Of a stretch of DNA of 64,000 nt, positions 43,127-53,471 are shown in pieces. The notes beneath the pieces were generated by a model that did no database searches, had not been told where the DNA came from, and was given only the letters and a program-made list of their open reading frames with translations. Made by a program: the position numbers and the translations under genes. Source of the DNA: Stenotrophomonas maltophilia (GTDB lineage Bacteria; Pseudomonadota; Gammaproteobacteria; Xanthomonadales; Xanthomonadaceae); the NCBI RefSeq assembly GCF_002799245.1, contig NZ_NEQV01000004.1:473473-537472 (forward strand), in the 5' to 3' direction. Position 1 is the first letter of the stretch, and every line of letters starts with the position of its first letter.

Positions 43127-44389
43127 GTGGCTGACTCCCCCAACGCTTCCCCCGCGCCCAGCCGCGCGCTGGAAGGCCAGAAACTGCTGTTGTGCGTCGG
43201 AGGCGGGATCGCGGCCTACAAGGGCCTGGAGCTGGTGCGGCGCCTGCGTGACGCCGGTGCCCAGGTGCAGGTGGCGATGACCGCCGGCGCCCAGCAGTTC
43301 GTCACCCCCCTCAGCTTCCAGGCCCTGTCCGGGCAGCCGACCCGCACCACGCTGTGGGACAGCGCCGCCGAACAGGCCATGGGCCACATCGAGCTGGCCC
43401 GCTGGGCCGACCGCATCGTGGTCGCGCCGGGAACCGCCGATCTGCTGGCCCGGCTGGCCCAGGGCCATGCCGATGACCTGGTCAGCACCCTGTGCCTGGC
43501 CAGTACCGCACCGCTGACGATCTGCCCGGCGATGAACCATCGCATGTGGCTGCACCCGGCCACCCAGGCCAACATCGCCCTGCTGCGCCAGCGTGGTGCG
43601 CAGGTGATCGGCCCGGTGGATGGTCCGCTGGCCGAAGGTGAATCCGGCCCCGGCCGGCTGGCCGAACCCGGCGACATCGTGGCCGCGCTGGCGGCCAATG
43701 GCGGTGCCGCTGCGACGGTTGCCGCACCGGAAACCCGTGCCCTGCAGGGGCTGCGCCTGCTGATCAGTGCCGGCCCGACCTACGAAGACATCGATCCGGT
43801 GCGCTACGTCGGCAACCGCAGCAGCGGCAAGATGGGCTTCGCCCTGGCCGCCGCCGCCGCCGCGCTGGGCGCGCAGGTGGTGCTGGTCAGCGGCCCGGTA
43901 CAGCTGCCGACGCCGCCGGGCGTGCAGCGCATCGACGTGCGCTCGGCGGCGCAGATGCGCGATGCCGTACTGGAATCGCTGCCCGCCGACATCTATATCG
44001 GTGCCGCTGCGGTGTCCGACTACACACCGCGCCAGGTTGCCGCGCAGAAGCTGAAGAAGACCGCCGACAGCCAGTCGCTGGTGATCGAGCTGGTGCGCAC
44101 GCCGGACATCCTCGCCGAGGTCGCCGCGCAGACGCAGTCGCTGAAGCTGGTGGTCGGCTTCGCCGCCGAGACCCACGACGTGGAGAAATATGCCCGCGGC
44201 AAGCTGATCGACAAGCGCCTGGACCTGGTCATCGCCAACCAGGTCGGCATCAGCGGCGGCGGTTTCGAAAGCGACAACAATGCCGCCACGGCCTTCTGGC
44301 AGGACGGCGAACAGGTATTCCCGGCCACCTCCAAGCGCGAGCTGGCCGAACAACTGCTGGCGCTGATCGCGCGGAGACTCCAGGCATGA
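43127..44389 (+). CDS. coaBC: Bifunctional CoaBC (PPC synthetase / PPC decarboxylase)
   Basis: A 420-residue bifunctional enzyme of coenzyme A synthesis. CoaC (about 1-190): a flavoprotein with [20 protein letters not shown] and the active-site region [11 protein letters not shown]. CoaB (about 200-420): [50 protein letters not shown] and the C-terminal DLVIANQVG. It makes 4'-phosphopantothenoyl-cysteine from CTP, cysteine and phosphopantothenate, then decarboxylates it to 4'-phosphopantetheine. GTG 43127 with AGGAA upstream is favoured over ATG 43100 and earlier codons, which add no domain sequence. It heads a three-gene operon with dut (4-base overlap) and the phosphohexomutase. Confidence 0.93.
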   Translation: MADSPNASPAPSRALEGQKLLLCVGGGIAAYKGLELVRRLRDAGAQVQVAMTAGAQQFVTPLSFQALSGQPTRTTLWDSAAEQAMGHIELARWADRIVVAPGTADLLARLAQGHADDLVSTLCLASTAPLTICPAMNHRMWLHPATQANIALLRQRGAQVIGPVDGPLAEGESGPGRLAEPGDIVAALAANGGAAATVAAPETRALQGLRLLISAGPTYEDIDPVRYVGNRSSGKMGFALAAAAAALGAQVVLVSGPVQLPTPPGVQRIDVRSAAQMRDAVLESLPADIYIGAAAVSDYTPRQVAAQKLKKTADSQSLVIELVRTPDILAEVAAQTQSLKLVVGFAAETHDVEKYARGKLIDKRLDLVIANQVGISGGGFESDNNAATAFWQDGEQVFPATSKRELAEQLLALIARRLQA

Positions 44390-44859
44390 CCCAGGCTTTC
44401 ACTTCCCAACCGCTGCAGGTCAAGCTGCTTGATCCGCGTTTCGGCGACAGCTGGCCGCTGCCGGCCTACGCCACCGAAGCCAGCGCCGGCATGGATCTGC
44501 GCGCGGCGCTGGATACCGCGCTGACGCTGCAGCCGGGTGACACCGCGCTGGTACCCAGCGGCCTGGCCATCCACATTGCCGATCCGCAGCTGTGCGCGGT
44601 GATCCTGCCGCGTTCGGGGCTGGGCCATCGCCACGGCATCGTGCTGGGCAACGGCACCGGCCTGATCGATGCCGATTACCAGGGCCCGCTGCTGATCAGT
44701 GTCTGGAACCGTGGCCGTGAGGCCTTCACCATTGAACCGGGCGATCGCATCGCCCAGCTCGTGGTCGTGCCGATTGCCCGCGTCAGCCTGCAGGTGGTGG
44801 ATACTTTCACCGACAGCGTGCGGGGCGCGGGTGGATTCGGCCATACCGGGGTGCGTTGA
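44386..44859 (+). CDS. dut: dUTP diphosphatase
   Basis: A 157-residue dUTPase. The five motifs are recognisable: [72 protein letters not shown]. It cleaves dUTP to dUMP and pyrophosphate, keeping uracil out of DNA and supplying dTMP synthesis. The trimeric enzyme uses motif V from a neighbouring subunit. It overlaps coaBC by ATGA, which is the common coaBC-dut order in gammaproteobacteria. The mutase gene follows after 12 bases. Confidence 0.95.
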   Translation: MTQAFTSQPLQVKLLDPRFGDSWPLPAYATEASAGMDLRAALDTALTLQPGDTALVPSGLAIHIADPQLCAVILPRSGLGHRHGIVLGNGTGLIDADYQGPLLISVWNRGREAFTIEPGDRIAQLVVVPIARVSLQVVDTFTDSVRGAGGFGHTGVR

Positions 44860-44871
44860 CAGGGGACATCG

Positions 44872-47220
44872 ATGAGCGGCATCGGGGAAGGACAGCGGGG
44901 ACGGTCGTTGGGTCGCAGTGCACCACTACTGGGGGGGCTGCTGATCCTGCTGGCCGGCTGGTTCGGATGGAGCGCGGTGCAGCAATGGCGGCAGGAGGCC
45001 AACGGGCAGGCGCTGGAAGAAGCGCGTGACCAGGCCGTGCAGGGCCTGCAGCAGGCCGCTGCGGGCCAGTTGCAGCAGCTGCAGCAGCAGTTGAAGAACG
45101 ATCGCGTGCAGCAGGCGCTGCAGGCCGGCGATGCTGCTGCAGCGGCGCTGGCCGTGCGCGAGAGCTGGACCGGGGTCGAGCAGGTCGAGGTGCTGGCGGC
45201 TGATCTGGCCAACGCCTATGCCGATCCGGCCACCTTCGGGTATGCCCGCCTGGCGCTGCTGGAAGCTGCGCTGGCTGAGGCCAGGCCAAGCCTGCGCGTG
45301 GTCCGCGACGGTGGCGGCAACCGTCTGGGCCTGGCTGCGCCGGTGCAGCTGGGCAGCCTGGGGCCGGCGGTCATCTATGTCCGCCAACCGCTGCTGCGGC
45401 TGACCTCGCCGCTGGACCAGGTCCGTGCGCCGTCCGCCGGCTTCCTTGGCCTGCGCCAGGGTGGCTTCGATCTGGTCACCCAGGGTGACGCGGGCCTGGC
45501 CGAAAGCGCGGAAGCACTCGCGCGCCCGGTTGCCGGCACACCGCTGCGACTGGTCGCGTCGGTCCCGAATGTCGAAGCCGGCCCGCTGGGCCTGGGCGCG
45601 CTGGCCAGCGCCATTGTTGCGTTGCTGCTGGCGTTCATTGCCGTGCTGCTGGTGGTCGGTCGTGGCCGCCTGCCGAAGTCGCTGCCCCTGCCGCGCCGCG
45701 CCGCAGTTTCCGAGGCCGACCACGGCCCGACCCTGAGCGAGAGCCTGCAGCAGGCGCCGCCACCGGTGGCCGCCGTGGCCGGCAGTGGCGATGCCACGCC
45801 TCCGCCGCCACCGCCGGTACCGGCCGAGGAGCTGGCCGCCGGTATCTTCCGCGCCTACGACATCCGTGGCGTGGTTGGCAGCGAACTGACACCGAAGACT
45901 GCAGCGCTGATCGGCCAGGCCATCGGCACCGTAGCGTTGGAGCAGGGCCTGCGCGAAGTGGTGATCGGCCGCGATGGCCGCCTGTCCGGACCCGAGCTGG
46001 CGGCCGGGCTGGCCGAAGGCCTGCGCCGTGCCGGCTGCGCGGTGATCGACATCGGCCTGGCGCCGACCCCGCTCGTGTACTACGCCGCCTTCCATCTGCG
46101 TACCGGCACCTGCGTGGCGGTCACCGGCAGCCACAACCCGCCCGAGTACAACGGCTTCAAGGTGGTCATCGGCGGCGAGACGCTGTCCGGCGATGCCATC
46201 ACTGATCTCTACCAGCGCATCGTCGAGGGCCGCCTGGTGCAGTCCGCCGAGCCGGGTGACTACCAGCAGCGCGATGTCAGTGCCGACTACATCCAGCGCA
46301 TCGCCGATGACGTGCAGCTGGACCGCCCGCTGAAGGTCGTGGCCGATGCCGGCAATGGCGTGGCCGGCGCACTGGCACCGCAGCTGCTGGAAGCGATCGG
46401 CGCCGACGTCATCCCGCTGTATTGCGATGTCGACGGCACCTTCCCCAACCATCATCCCGACCCGAGCGAGCCGGCCAACCTGGAAGACCTGGTGCAGACG
46501 GTCAAGCGCTTCGGCGCCGACCTCGGCGTGGCGTTCGATGGCGACGGCGACCGGTTGGGCGTGGTCACCGGCCAAGGCAAGATCATCTATGCCGACCGCC
46601 TGCTGATGCTGTTCGCTGCCGATGTGCTGATGCGCAATCCGGGCGCGATGGTGATCTACGACGTGAAGTGCACGGGCAAGCTGTCCGACCACGTGCTGCG
46701 CAATGGTGGCAGCCCGCTGATGTGGAAGACCGGGCATTCGCTGATGAAGGCGAAGATGCGCGAGACCGATGCCGAACTGGCGGGCGAGATGAGCGGCCAC
46801 TTCTTCTTCAAGGAACGCTGGTTCGGATTCGACGACGGCCTGTACGCCGCTGCGCGCCTGCTGGAGATCCTGGCCCAGCGCGAGGAAACCCCGGACGAGG
46901 TGCTGGGCGAGCTGCCGGAAATGGTCGCCACGCCGGAGCTGAAGGTGCCGGTGGCCGACGGCACGCCGCATGCCCTGGTGGCGATGCTGGTGGCGGCGGC
47001 GCAGTCGCCGGACAACCCGTATGTGGGTGGCCGCCTGTCGACCATCGATGGCCTGCGCGTGGATTTCGCCGATGGCTGGGGCCTGGTGCGTGCCTCCAAC
47101 ACCACGCCGGTGCTGGTGCTGCGTTTCGAAGGCAACGACGAGGCGGCACTGGAACGCATCCAGGCCCTGTTCCGCAGCCAGCTGCAACCGGTGCTGGGCG
47201 ACACCCCGCTGGGGTTCTGA
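44872..47220 (+). CDS. Membrane-anchored phosphomannomutase/phosphoglucomutase fusion
   Basis: A 782-residue protein in two parts. Residues 1-323 are an N-terminal region with a helix at about 20-38 (PLLGGLLILLAGWFGWSAV), a Gln-rich coiled-coil or sensor-like domain, and a second helix (ALASAIVALLLAFIAVLLVV, about 243-262). Residues 324-782 are a complete alpha-D-phosphohexomutase: GIFRAYDIRG, catalytic Ser420 in TGSHNPPEYNG, metal site DGDGDRLG (556-563), sugar loop AGEMSGHFFFKERW. The enzyme converts Man-6-P/Man-1-P and Glc-6-P/Glc-1-P for LPS, exopolysaccharide or trehalose. AlgC proteins of some pseudomonads carry a similar extension. It closes the coaBC-dut operon. Confidence 0.9.
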   Translation: MSGIGEGQRGRSLGRSAPLLGGLLILLAGWFGWSAVQQWRQEANGQALEEARDQAVQGLQQAAAGQLQQLQQQLKNDRVQQALQAGDAAAAALAVRESWTGVEQVEVLAADLANAYADPATFGYARLALLEAALAEARPSLRVVRDGGGNRLGLAAPVQLGSLGPAVIYVRQPLLRLTSPLDQVRAPSAGFLGLRQGGFDLVTQGDAGLAESAEALARPVAGTPLRLVASVPNVEAGPLGLGALASAIVALLLAFIAVLLVVGRGRLPKSLPLPRRAAVSEADHGPTLSESLQQAPPPVAAVAGSGDATPPPPPPVPAEELAAGIFRAYDIRGVVGSELTPKTAALIGQAIGTVALEQGLREVVIGRDGRLSGPELAAGLAEGLRRAGCAVIDIGLAPTPLVYYAAFHLRTGTCVAVTGSHNPPEYNGFKVVIGGETLSGDAITDLYQRIVEGRLVQSAEPGDYQQRDVSADYIQRIADDVQLDRPLKVVADAGNGVAGALAPQLLEAIGADVIPLYCDVDGTFPNHHPDPSEPANLEDLVQTVKRFGADLGVAFDGDGDRLGVVTGQGKIIYADRLLMLFAADVLMRNPGAMVIYDVKCTGKLSDHVLRNGGSPLMWKTGHSLMKAKMRETDAELAGEMSGHFFFKERWFGFDDGLYAAARLLEILAQREETPDEVLGELPEMVATPELKVPVADGTPHALVAMLVAAAQSPDNPYVGGRLSTIDGLRVDFADGWGLVRASNTTPVLVLRFEGNDEAALERIQALFRSQLQPVLGDTPLGF

Positions 47221-47228
47221 TCGATCTT

Positions 47229-47331
47229 GGTGGTTGCCGACCGTTGGTCGGCACACCTTTCCTGCTCTTGGTAGGTGTCGACCTTGGTCGACACAGCAGA
47301 TCCACGGTGGTTGCCGACCGTTGGTCGGCAC
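47229..47331. repeat. Three REP-like palindromes (GTTGCCGACCG / GTAGGTGTCGACC)
   Basis: Units at about 47229-47257 and 47306-47331 share TTGCCGACCGTTGGTCGGCA. The middle unit, 47271-47294, is GTAGGTGTCGAC/GTCGACAC. They are variants of the GTAG stem-loop format and fill the gap between the convergent mutase and kdpE genes. Confidence 0.8.
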
Positions 47332-47335
47332 GCTT

Positions 47336-48049
47336 TCACCCCTTGAACCGCAGCCCCACGCCCGGCTCGGTGAACAGGTAGCGCGAATCCAGCGCTGAAT
47401 CGCCCAGCTTGTGCCGCAGCTTGCCGACCAGGATGCGCAGGTAGTGGGTGTCGTGCTGGTGGGTCGGCCCCCAGATCTCCTGCAGGATCTGCGGCTGGGT
47501 CACCACCCGTCCGGCATTGCGCAGCAGCAGCGACAGCAACGCGTACTCCTTGCGGGTCAACGCCACCGGTTCCCCCTGCAGCGCCACTTCGCGGCGCACC
47601 AGGTCCACGCGCAGGTGGCCATCGTCGAATACCGGCGGTGTGCCATCGGCCGGCACGCTGCGCGTGCGCAGCAGCGCCCGCACCCGCGCCATCAGCTCCT
47701 GCGTGCCGAACGGCTTGGTCACGTAGTCGTTGGCGCCGGTATCCAGTGCGCGCACCTTCTCGGCTTCGCCCGCCCGCACGGTCAGCATGATCACCGGCAC
47801 CTGGCTCCACTGCCGCAGCTGTTCCAGCACCTCGTGGCCTTCCATGTCCGGCAGGCCGATATCCAGGATCACCAGGTCCATGTCCTCGCTGGCCGCCAGC
47901 TGCAGGCCTTCCTGGCCGGTTGCCGCCTGCCGCACCTGGTAGCCCTGCGCGCGCAGGCTGATGTCCAGGAACCGGCGGATCTGGGTTTCATCATCGATCA
48001 CCAGCACGCGCGCGGCCGGCACGCTGGCATCAATCGGGGTCTGGCTCAT
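47336..48049 (-). CDS. kdpE: KdpE potassium-response regulator
   Basis: A 237-residue OmpR-family response regulator. The receiver has the DD pair (VLVIDDETQIRRFL), phosphoacceptor Asp63 in LVILDIGLPDMEG, and the KPF motif (YVTKPFGTQELMARV). The winged-helix DNA-binding domain contains VALTRKEYALLSLLLRNAGRV and HYLRILVGKLRHKLGD. KdpE activates kdpFABC when potassium is scarce. Here its gene is last of the operon and overlaps kdpD by about 20 bases, so translation is coupled. The C-terminal TEPGVGLRFKG completes the wing. A candidate binding site lies upstream of kdpF (55379-55394). Confidence 0.96.
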   Translation of the reverse strand: MSQTPIDASVPAARVLVIDDETQIRRFLDISLRAQGYQVRQAATGQEGLQLAASEDMDLVILDIGLPDMEGHEVLEQLRQWSQVPVIMLTVRAGEAEKVRALDTGANDYVTKPFGTQELMARVRALLRTRSVPADGTPPVFDDGHLRVDLVRREVALQGEPVALTRKEYALLSLLLRNAGRVVTQPQILQEIWGPTHQHDTHYLRILVGKLRHKLGDSALDSRYLFTEPGVGLRFKG

Positions 48050-50714
48050 CGTGGGAGGCTGGCTTGAGCAGGGGCAGGGTGATGCGGATCAGGGTACCGC
48101 GACCGTCGCGTCCAGGCAGCGCCTGCACGCTGCCGCCATGCGCGCCGATCATGCCCTGGCAGATGGTCAGGCCCAGGCCGGTGCCGTGGCGGCCGCGGTC
48201 GCCGCGCTCGACGCTGTAGAACATGTCGAAGATGCGCGCGCGCTCGTCGTCGGGAATGCCGGGGCCGGCATCGATCACGTCGATGCGCAGCTGGCCATCC
48301 AGTTCGCGCGCCTGTACCTGTACGGCGGCCTCCGGAGGCGAGAACTTGGCCGCGTTCTCCATCACGTTGAACACCGCCTGTTCGACCAGCGCCGGGTGCA
48401 CCCAGATCGGCGCCAGCGTGGACGGAATATCCAGCTCCAGCCGCACCTTCGGCTGGTAGCGCTGCAGGCGTCGTGCCGCCGAGCCGATCAGTTCGTCCAC
48501 GCCGATCCAGTCGCGGTTGATCTTCAGGCCTTCGTGGCCAAGCCGGGTCATGTCCAGCAGGTTCTGGATGTAGCGGTCCAGCCGTTCGCCTTCGACCAGG
48601 ATGGTGTCCAGCAGGGCACGGCGGTCGGCGGTATCCATCGCCGCACCGTAGCTGGCCAGGCTGTCGGCCGAACCGATCATCGCCGCCAGCGGGGAGCGCA
48701 GGTCGTGCGACACCGAAGAGAGCAGGGCCGAGCGCAACCGCTCGGTCTCATTGCTGACGTGCGCCTGTTCCAGCTCCGCCACCAGCCGGGTGCGCAGCGC
48801 GGCCTGCGCGATGTCATCGACCATCGCTTCGGCCAGCTGCCGTTGTTCGGGCAGCAGGCGTGCCTGTGCGCCGGGCAGGTACAGGCCGGCCACGCCGATC
48901 GCACGCTCCTCGCCGTCGAGCAGCGGCAGGAACCACCATTGCGCGCCGGCCAGGGTGTCGGTGAAGCGTCCGCTGGGCTGGCCATGGCGCAGCGCCCAGT
49001 CGGCGGCGGCCAGGTCGGTATCGCCGGGCTGGCTGCGGCCACCGGCGGCGGTGTCGGAGCCGATGCGCAGCCATGCTGGCACATCCATGGCCTGTTCCAG
49101 GGCATGCCGACCTGCCTGTGCCACCTCGCCGTTGCCGGCGGCGCTGGCCAGCTGGCGGCCCAGCTGCTGGCGCGCACGCGCATGGCGATTGGCCGCACGC
49201 AGCGCAATCACCTGCATGCGCAGCCGCGAGGCCAGGCGCCCGGCCACCAGTGCGGCGGCCAGGAACAGGAAGACGGTGATCACGCCCTGGCGCGCACCGA
49301 TGGCGAAGGTGAAGCGGGGCGCGATGAACAGGAAGTTGTAGGCGAGGAAGCACAGGATCGCCGCCATCACCGCCACGCTGGCGCGCGTGCGTGCAGCCAC
49401 CAGCACCACCGCGACGATGAACACCATCGACAGGTCGGCCATGCCCACCCAGCGTTCGGCCAGCCATGCCACCGCACAGGCCAGCGCGGTGGCGATCAGG
49501 GCCTGTGCCGGTTCGTAGCTGATGCCGCGCATCGGCGGCAGCAGGCCCTCGCGGCGTGAGCGCGCCCGTGCCTGCGGCGTGCTGATGATGGTGATCTCGT
49601 AGTGCGCGCCGCGCTGGATCAGCTGCTGGGTGAGGGTGCGGTTGAACATCCGCGCCAGCGGACGTTCTCGGGTCCGGCCCAGCACCAGGGTCGACACGCC
49701 GTTGTGTGCGGCATGGTCGAGCAGGGCATCGGCGATGCTCGATCCGTGCAGCAGCTCGGCGTCGCCGCCCAGGCGCCGCGCCAGTGCGAAGGCCGCATCG
49801 ATCTCGCGCCGGGTCGCGTCATCCTGGCGGCGGCCCTGCACGGTCACCACCGTCCACGGTGCGTCGCGGCGCTCGGCGATGCGACGGGCCACGCGCACCA
49901 GGTATTCGCTCTGGCCGCCCCCATCGATGGCCACCAGCACGCCGCGACGCAACGGCAGATTGCCTTCGCCACGCGCGGCGCGGGTTTCACGCAGGCTGCT
50001 GTCGACGCGGTCGGCGGCTTCCTGCATCGCCAGTTCGCGCAGCGCGGTCAGGTTGGCCGGTGAGAAGAACGCCTGCAGTGCCTGCGTGGCCTGCTCGGGC
50101 ACATAGACCTTGCCCTGCTGCAGGCGAGCGATCAGTTCGCGCGGCGGCAGGTCGACCAGCACGATGTCGTGCAGGCGGTCGAGCACACCGTCCGGTACGG
50201 TCTCGCTGACGCGCACGCCGGTGATGCGCATCACGACGTCGTTGAGGCTTTCCAGATGCTGGATGTTGACCGTGGTCCAGACGTCGATGCCGGCATCCAG
50301 CAGCTCCATCACATCCTGCCAGCGCCGCTCATGGCGACTGCCCGGCGCGTTGCGGTGGGCCAGTTCATCTACCAGCACCAGCGCCGGATGCCGTGCCAGC
50401 ACGGCATCCAGGTCCATCTCCTGCAGGGTGTGGCCGTGATAGGCCACTTCCTTCAGCGGCAGCTGCGGCAGGCCCTCCAGCAGGGCCTGGGTATCGGCGC
50501 GGCCATGGGTTTCCACCAGCCCGATCACCAGATCAACGCCGCGGCGCAGCTGTTCCTGCGCGCGGGTCAGCATGGTGTAGGTCTTGCCCACGCCCGGCGC
50601 CGCGCCCAGGAACACGGTCAGCTTGCCGCTGGCTTCGCGTTGCAGGCCTTCGACCAGGGCATCGGCCTGGCGGGTACGCGCATCAGTCATGGGTGCCGCT
50701 GTCATGGCCGCCAT
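48030..50714 (-). CDS. kdpD: KdpD potassium-sensing histidine kinase
   Basis: An 894-residue sensor. The N-terminal KdpD domain holds Walker A GAAPGVGKTYTM and the DELAHRNAPGSRHERRWQD region. A universal-stress-protein domain follows (LVAIDGGGQSEYLVRVARRI). Four clustered helices come next (ALIATALACAVAWLAERWVG and the next three) with short loops, then a GAF-like part. The dimerisation motif SSVSHDLRSPLAAM has His670, and the HATPase G-boxes are DAGPGIPDDERARIF and GRHGTGLGLTICQ. It senses low potassium or osmotic imbalance and phosphorylates KdpE. ATG 50690 (MTDARTRQAD) is a possible alternative start. Confidence 0.95.
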   Translation of the reverse strand: MAAMTAAPMTDARTRQADALVEGLQREASGKLTVFLGAAPGVGKTYTMLTRAQEQLRRGVDLVIGLVETHGRADTQALLEGLPQLPLKEVAYHGHTLQEMDLDAVLARHPALVLVDELAHRNAPGSRHERRWQDVMELLDAGIDVWTTVNIQHLESLNDVVMRITGVRVSETVPDGVLDRLHDIVLVDLPPRELIARLQQGKVYVPEQATQALQAFFSPANLTALRELAMQEAADRVDSSLRETRAARGEGNLPLRRGVLVAIDGGGQSEYLVRVARRIAERRDAPWTVVTVQGRRQDDATRREIDAAFALARRLGGDAELLHGSSIADALLDHAAHNGVSTLVLGRTRERPLARMFNRTLTQQLIQRGAHYEITIISTPQARARSRREGLLPPMRGISYEPAQALIATALACAVAWLAERWVGMADLSMVFIVAVVLVAARTRASVAVMAAILCFLAYNFLFIAPRFTFAIGARQGVITVFLFLAAALVAGRLASRLRMQVIALRAANRHARARQQLGRQLASAAGNGEVAQAGRHALEQAMDVPAWLRIGSDTAAGGRSQPGDTDLAAADWALRHGQPSGRFTDTLAGAQWWFLPLLDGEERAIGVAGLYLPGAQARLLPEQRQLAEAMVDDIAQAALRTRLVAELEQAHVSNETERLRSALLSSVSHDLRSPLAAMIGSADSLASYGAAMDTADRRALLDTILVEGERLDRYIQNLLDMTRLGHEGLKINRDWIGVDELIGSAARRLQRYQPKVRLELDIPSTLAPIWVHPALVEQAVFNVMENAAKFSPPEAAVQVQARELDGQLRIDVIDAGPGIPDDERARIFDMFYSVERGDRGRHGTGLGLTICQGMIGAHGGSVQALPGRDGRGTLIRITLPLLKPASHDEPDPD

Positions 50715-50741
50715 TGTGCGCGCTGCCGGTGCAGCCTGGCA

Positions 50742-51392
50742 TCACGGTGCCCTGGCCGCGTGGTCCAGCGCGAAGTTCAGCGTTACCACGTTCACCCGCG
50801 GCTGGCCGAACAGGCCCCACTGGCGGTCTTCGGTATGTGCCTGCACCAGCGCCTGCACGCGTTCCACCGGCAGGCCACGGGCACGCGCCACGCGTGCCAC
50901 CTGCAGCTGCGCCGCCGCCGGCGACAGCTGCGGATCCAGGCCGCCGCCGGACTGGGTGACCAGGTCTGCCGGCACCTGCGCCGGGGCGACGCCTTCGCGT
51001 GCGGCTACCGCAGCAGTGCTGGCCGCCACACGTTCGGCCAATGCCGGGTTGCTGCGCGCCAGATTGGAACCGGCCGCGGCCATCGGGTCGTAGTTGGCGG
51101 CCGACGGCCGTGCCTGGAAGTAGCCATCACCAGTGAACGGCTGCGACAGCCACACCGAGCCACGCACCTGGCCGCTGCCGTCACGCAGCAGGCTGCCCTC
51201 GGCCTGGGTCGGGTACGCCAGGCCGGCGAAACCGGTGGCGATACCGGCGTAGACCGCGCCGGCCAGCAGCAGGGTGGCCAGGCCCAGGCCGATCGCCGGG
51301 CGCCAGCTGGCGCCGTCCTGCAGGCGGGTCGCGCGGGCCTCGGCGGTCGCTTCGCGGGGCAGGGAAGTGGAAGTGGAAACAGAACGGTTCAT
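50742..51392 (-). CDS. kdpC: KdpC subunit of the potassium ATPase
   Basis: A 216-residue subunit with one N-terminal helix ([20 protein letters not shown], about 33-52) and a periplasmic domain. Family landmarks are [20 protein letters not shown], a segment [21 protein letters not shown] in position, [20 protein letters not shown], and [12 protein letters not shown] at the end. KdpC stabilises the KdpFABC complex and increases ATP affinity of KdpB. It overlaps kdpB by four bases (ATGA) and lies 27 bases before kdpD. A Ser/Thr-rich N-terminal tail ([15 protein letters not shown]) of about 30 residues is longer than in E. coli KdpC. Confidence 0.95.
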   Translation of the reverse strand: MNRSVSTSTSLPREATAEARATRLQDGASWRPAIGLGLATLLLAGAVYAGIATGFAGLAYPTQAEGSLLRDGSGQVRGSVWLSQPFTGDGYFQARPSAANYDPMAAAGSNLARSNPALAERVAASTAAVAAREGVAPAQVPADLVTQSGGGLDPQLSPAAAQLQVARVARARGLPVERVQALVQAHTEDRQWGLFGQPRVNVVTLNFALDHAARAP

Positions 51393-53461
51393 GCGCCGAA
51401 TACCAGGACAAGAAGGAGGTCGATCAGCTTGATCGCCGCGAACGGCAGCAGCACGCCGCCGAGGCCGTACACCAGCATGTTCCGGCGCAGCAGCGCGGTG
51501 GCGGTGGCCGGGCGGAAGCGCACGCCACGCAGGGCGAGCGGGATCAGGGCGGGAATCACCAGGGCGTTGAAGATCAGTGCCGCCAGCACCGCGTTGCGCG
51601 GGCTCGACAGCTGCATCACGTTCAGTGCGGCCATGGTGGGAACGGCAGCGGCGAACAGCGCCGGCAGGATCGCGAAGTACTTGGAGACGTCGTTGGCCAG
51701 CGAGAAGGTGGTCAGCGCGCCACGGGTGATCAGCTGCTGCTTGCCCACCTCCACCACCGCCAGCAGCTTGGCCGGGTCCGAATCGAGGTCGACCATGTTG
51801 CCGGCCTCCTTCGCCGCCTGCGTACCGGAGTTCATCGCCAGGCCGATGTCGGCCTGGGCCAGTGCCGGGGCGTCGTTGGTACCGTCACCGACCATCGCCA
51901 CCAGGCGGCCCCCGGCCTGCTCCTGGCGGATGCGTGCCAGCTTGTCTTCCGGGCGGGCCTCAGCGATGTAGTCATCGACGCCGGCCTCGGCGGCGATGGC
52001 GGCGGCGGTCAGCGGGTTGTCACCGGTGATCATCACCGTGCGGATGCCCATCGCGCGCAGCTGCGCGAACTTCTCGCGCATGCCGTGCTTGACCACGTCC
52101 GACAGCTCGATCACGCCCAGCACGTGGCGGCCTTCGGCCACCACCAGCGGGGTGGCGCCATTGCGCGCGACCTGCTCGACGCGCCCGCCCAGTTCGGCCG
52201 GCACGCTGCCACCCAGCGCCTGCACGTGGTTGCGGATCGCATCCAGTGCGCCCTTGCGGATCTGCCGGCCGGGCTCCTGACCAGGCTGGGCCAGATCGAC
52301 GCCGGACATGCGGGTCTGCGCACTGAAGGCCAGGTACTCGGCATGGTCCGGTTCGGCGGTGGCGCAGCCCTGTTCGCGCGCCAGGCGCACGATCGACTTG
52401 CCTTCCGGGGTCGGGTCGGCCAGCGAAGACAGCAGCGCCGCTTCGCGCAGCTGGCTGGCGTCGATGCCGGCCAGCGGATGGAAGTGGCTGGCCTGGCGGT
52501 CGCCATAGGTGATGGTGCCGGTCTTGTCGAGCAGCAGCACGTCGACGTCGCCGGCCACTTCCACCGCCTTGCCCGACTTGGCCAGCACATTGGCGGCCAG
52601 CGCACGGTTCATGCCAGCGATGCCGATGGCCGGCAGCAGCCCGCCGATGGTGGTCGGGATCAGGCACACCAGCAGCGCGATCAGCAGCAGCGGGTCGACC
52701 TTGACGCCCACGGAGGCACCGATCGCCGGCAGTGTCGCCACCACCACCAGGAAGGTCAGCGTCATCGCTGCCAGCAACAGGGTCAGCGCGATCTCGTTCG
52801 GGGTCTTCTGGCGGTTGGCACCCTCCACCAGGGCGATCATCCGGTCCAGGAAGCTGTGGCCCGGCTCGGCGGTCACCCGCACGATGATCTGGTCGGACAG
52901 CACCTTGGTGCCGCCGATCACGCCGGAGCGGTCGGTACCGGCCTCGCGCAGCACCGGTGCCGATTCGCCGGTCACCGCCGCTTCGTTGATGGTGGCCAGG
53001 CCCTGCACGATCTCGCCATCGGCCGGCACCAGCTCATCGGCACTGACAATCACATAGTCACCCGGACGCAGTTCGGCGGCCGGGACCTGGGCTTCGGCTG
53101 CGCCCGGCTGCGGCGCAGCCAGCCGGCGCGCCACCAGATCCTGGCGGGCACGGCGCAGCGACGCGGCCTGGCCACGACCACGCGCCTCGGCCACCGCTTC
53201 GGCGAAGTTGCCGAACAACACGGTCACCAGCAGGATCACGGTCACCGCCAGGCCGAAGCCCAGCGGCGCATTGCCGGTCAGGGTGACGATGGCGGCGACG
53301 ATCGTGCCGGCCATCACCACCGCCATCACCGGGCTGCGCACCAGGTGCATCGGGGACAGCTTGCGCACTGCGTCGACCAGCGCACGGCGCAGGCCGGCGC
53401 CATCAAGCAGGGCCGGGCGCGCTGCAAGGGAACTGCGGGTGGAACTTGCTTGGGTACTCAT
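51389..53461 (-). CDS. kdpB: KdpB P-type ATPase subunit
   Basis: The 690-residue energising subunit of the high-affinity potassium pump. The phosphorylation motif is DKTGTITYG with Asp312. The actuator TGES lies in [13 protein letters not shown], and its Ser is the known inhibitory phosphorylation site in E. coli. The hinge motif is [12 protein letters not shown]. The N-terminus has the KdpB helix pair ([19 protein letters not shown] and [16 protein letters not shown]). The C-terminal half carries [19 protein letters not shown], the conserved helix-5 region. It starts ten bases after kdpA and overlaps kdpC. All catalytic motifs are intact. Confidence 0.97.
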   Translation of the reverse strand: MSTQASSTRSSLAARPALLDGAGLRRALVDAVRKLSPMHLVRSPVMAVVMAGTIVAAIVTLTGNAPLGFGLAVTVILLVTVLFGNFAEAVAEARGRGQAASLRRARQDLVARRLAAPQPGAAEAQVPAAELRPGDYVIVSADELVPADGEIVQGLATINEAAVTGESAPVLREAGTDRSGVIGGTKVLSDQIIVRVTAEPGHSFLDRMIALVEGANRQKTPNEIALTLLLAAMTLTFLVVVATLPAIGASVGVKVDPLLLIALLVCLIPTTIGGLLPAIGIAGMNRALAANVLAKSGKAVEVAGDVDVLLLDKTGTITYGDRQASHFHPLAGIDASQLREAALLSSLADPTPEGKSIVRLAREQGCATAEPDHAEYLAFSAQTRMSGVDLAQPGQEPGRQIRKGALDAIRNHVQALGGSVPAELGGRVEQVARNGATPLVVAEGRHVLGVIELSDVVKHGMREKFAQLRAMGIRTVMITGDNPLTAAAIAAEAGVDDYIAEARPEDKLARIRQEQAGGRLVAMVGDGTNDAPALAQADIGLAMNSGTQAAKEAGNMVDLDSDPAKLLAVVEVGKQQLITRGALTTFSLANDVSKYFAILPALFAAAVPTMAALNVMQLSSPRNAVLAALIFNALVIPALIPLALRGVRFRPATATALLRRNMLVYGLGGVLLPFAAIKLIDLLLVLVFGA

Positions 53462-53471
53462 CGGGGTGTCC

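Noticed and set aside
44926..47331. An 801-codon antisense frame over the phosphohexomutase
   Set aside because: The translation is rich in Arg, Gln and His with no domain pattern. The plus strand carries all mutase motifs.
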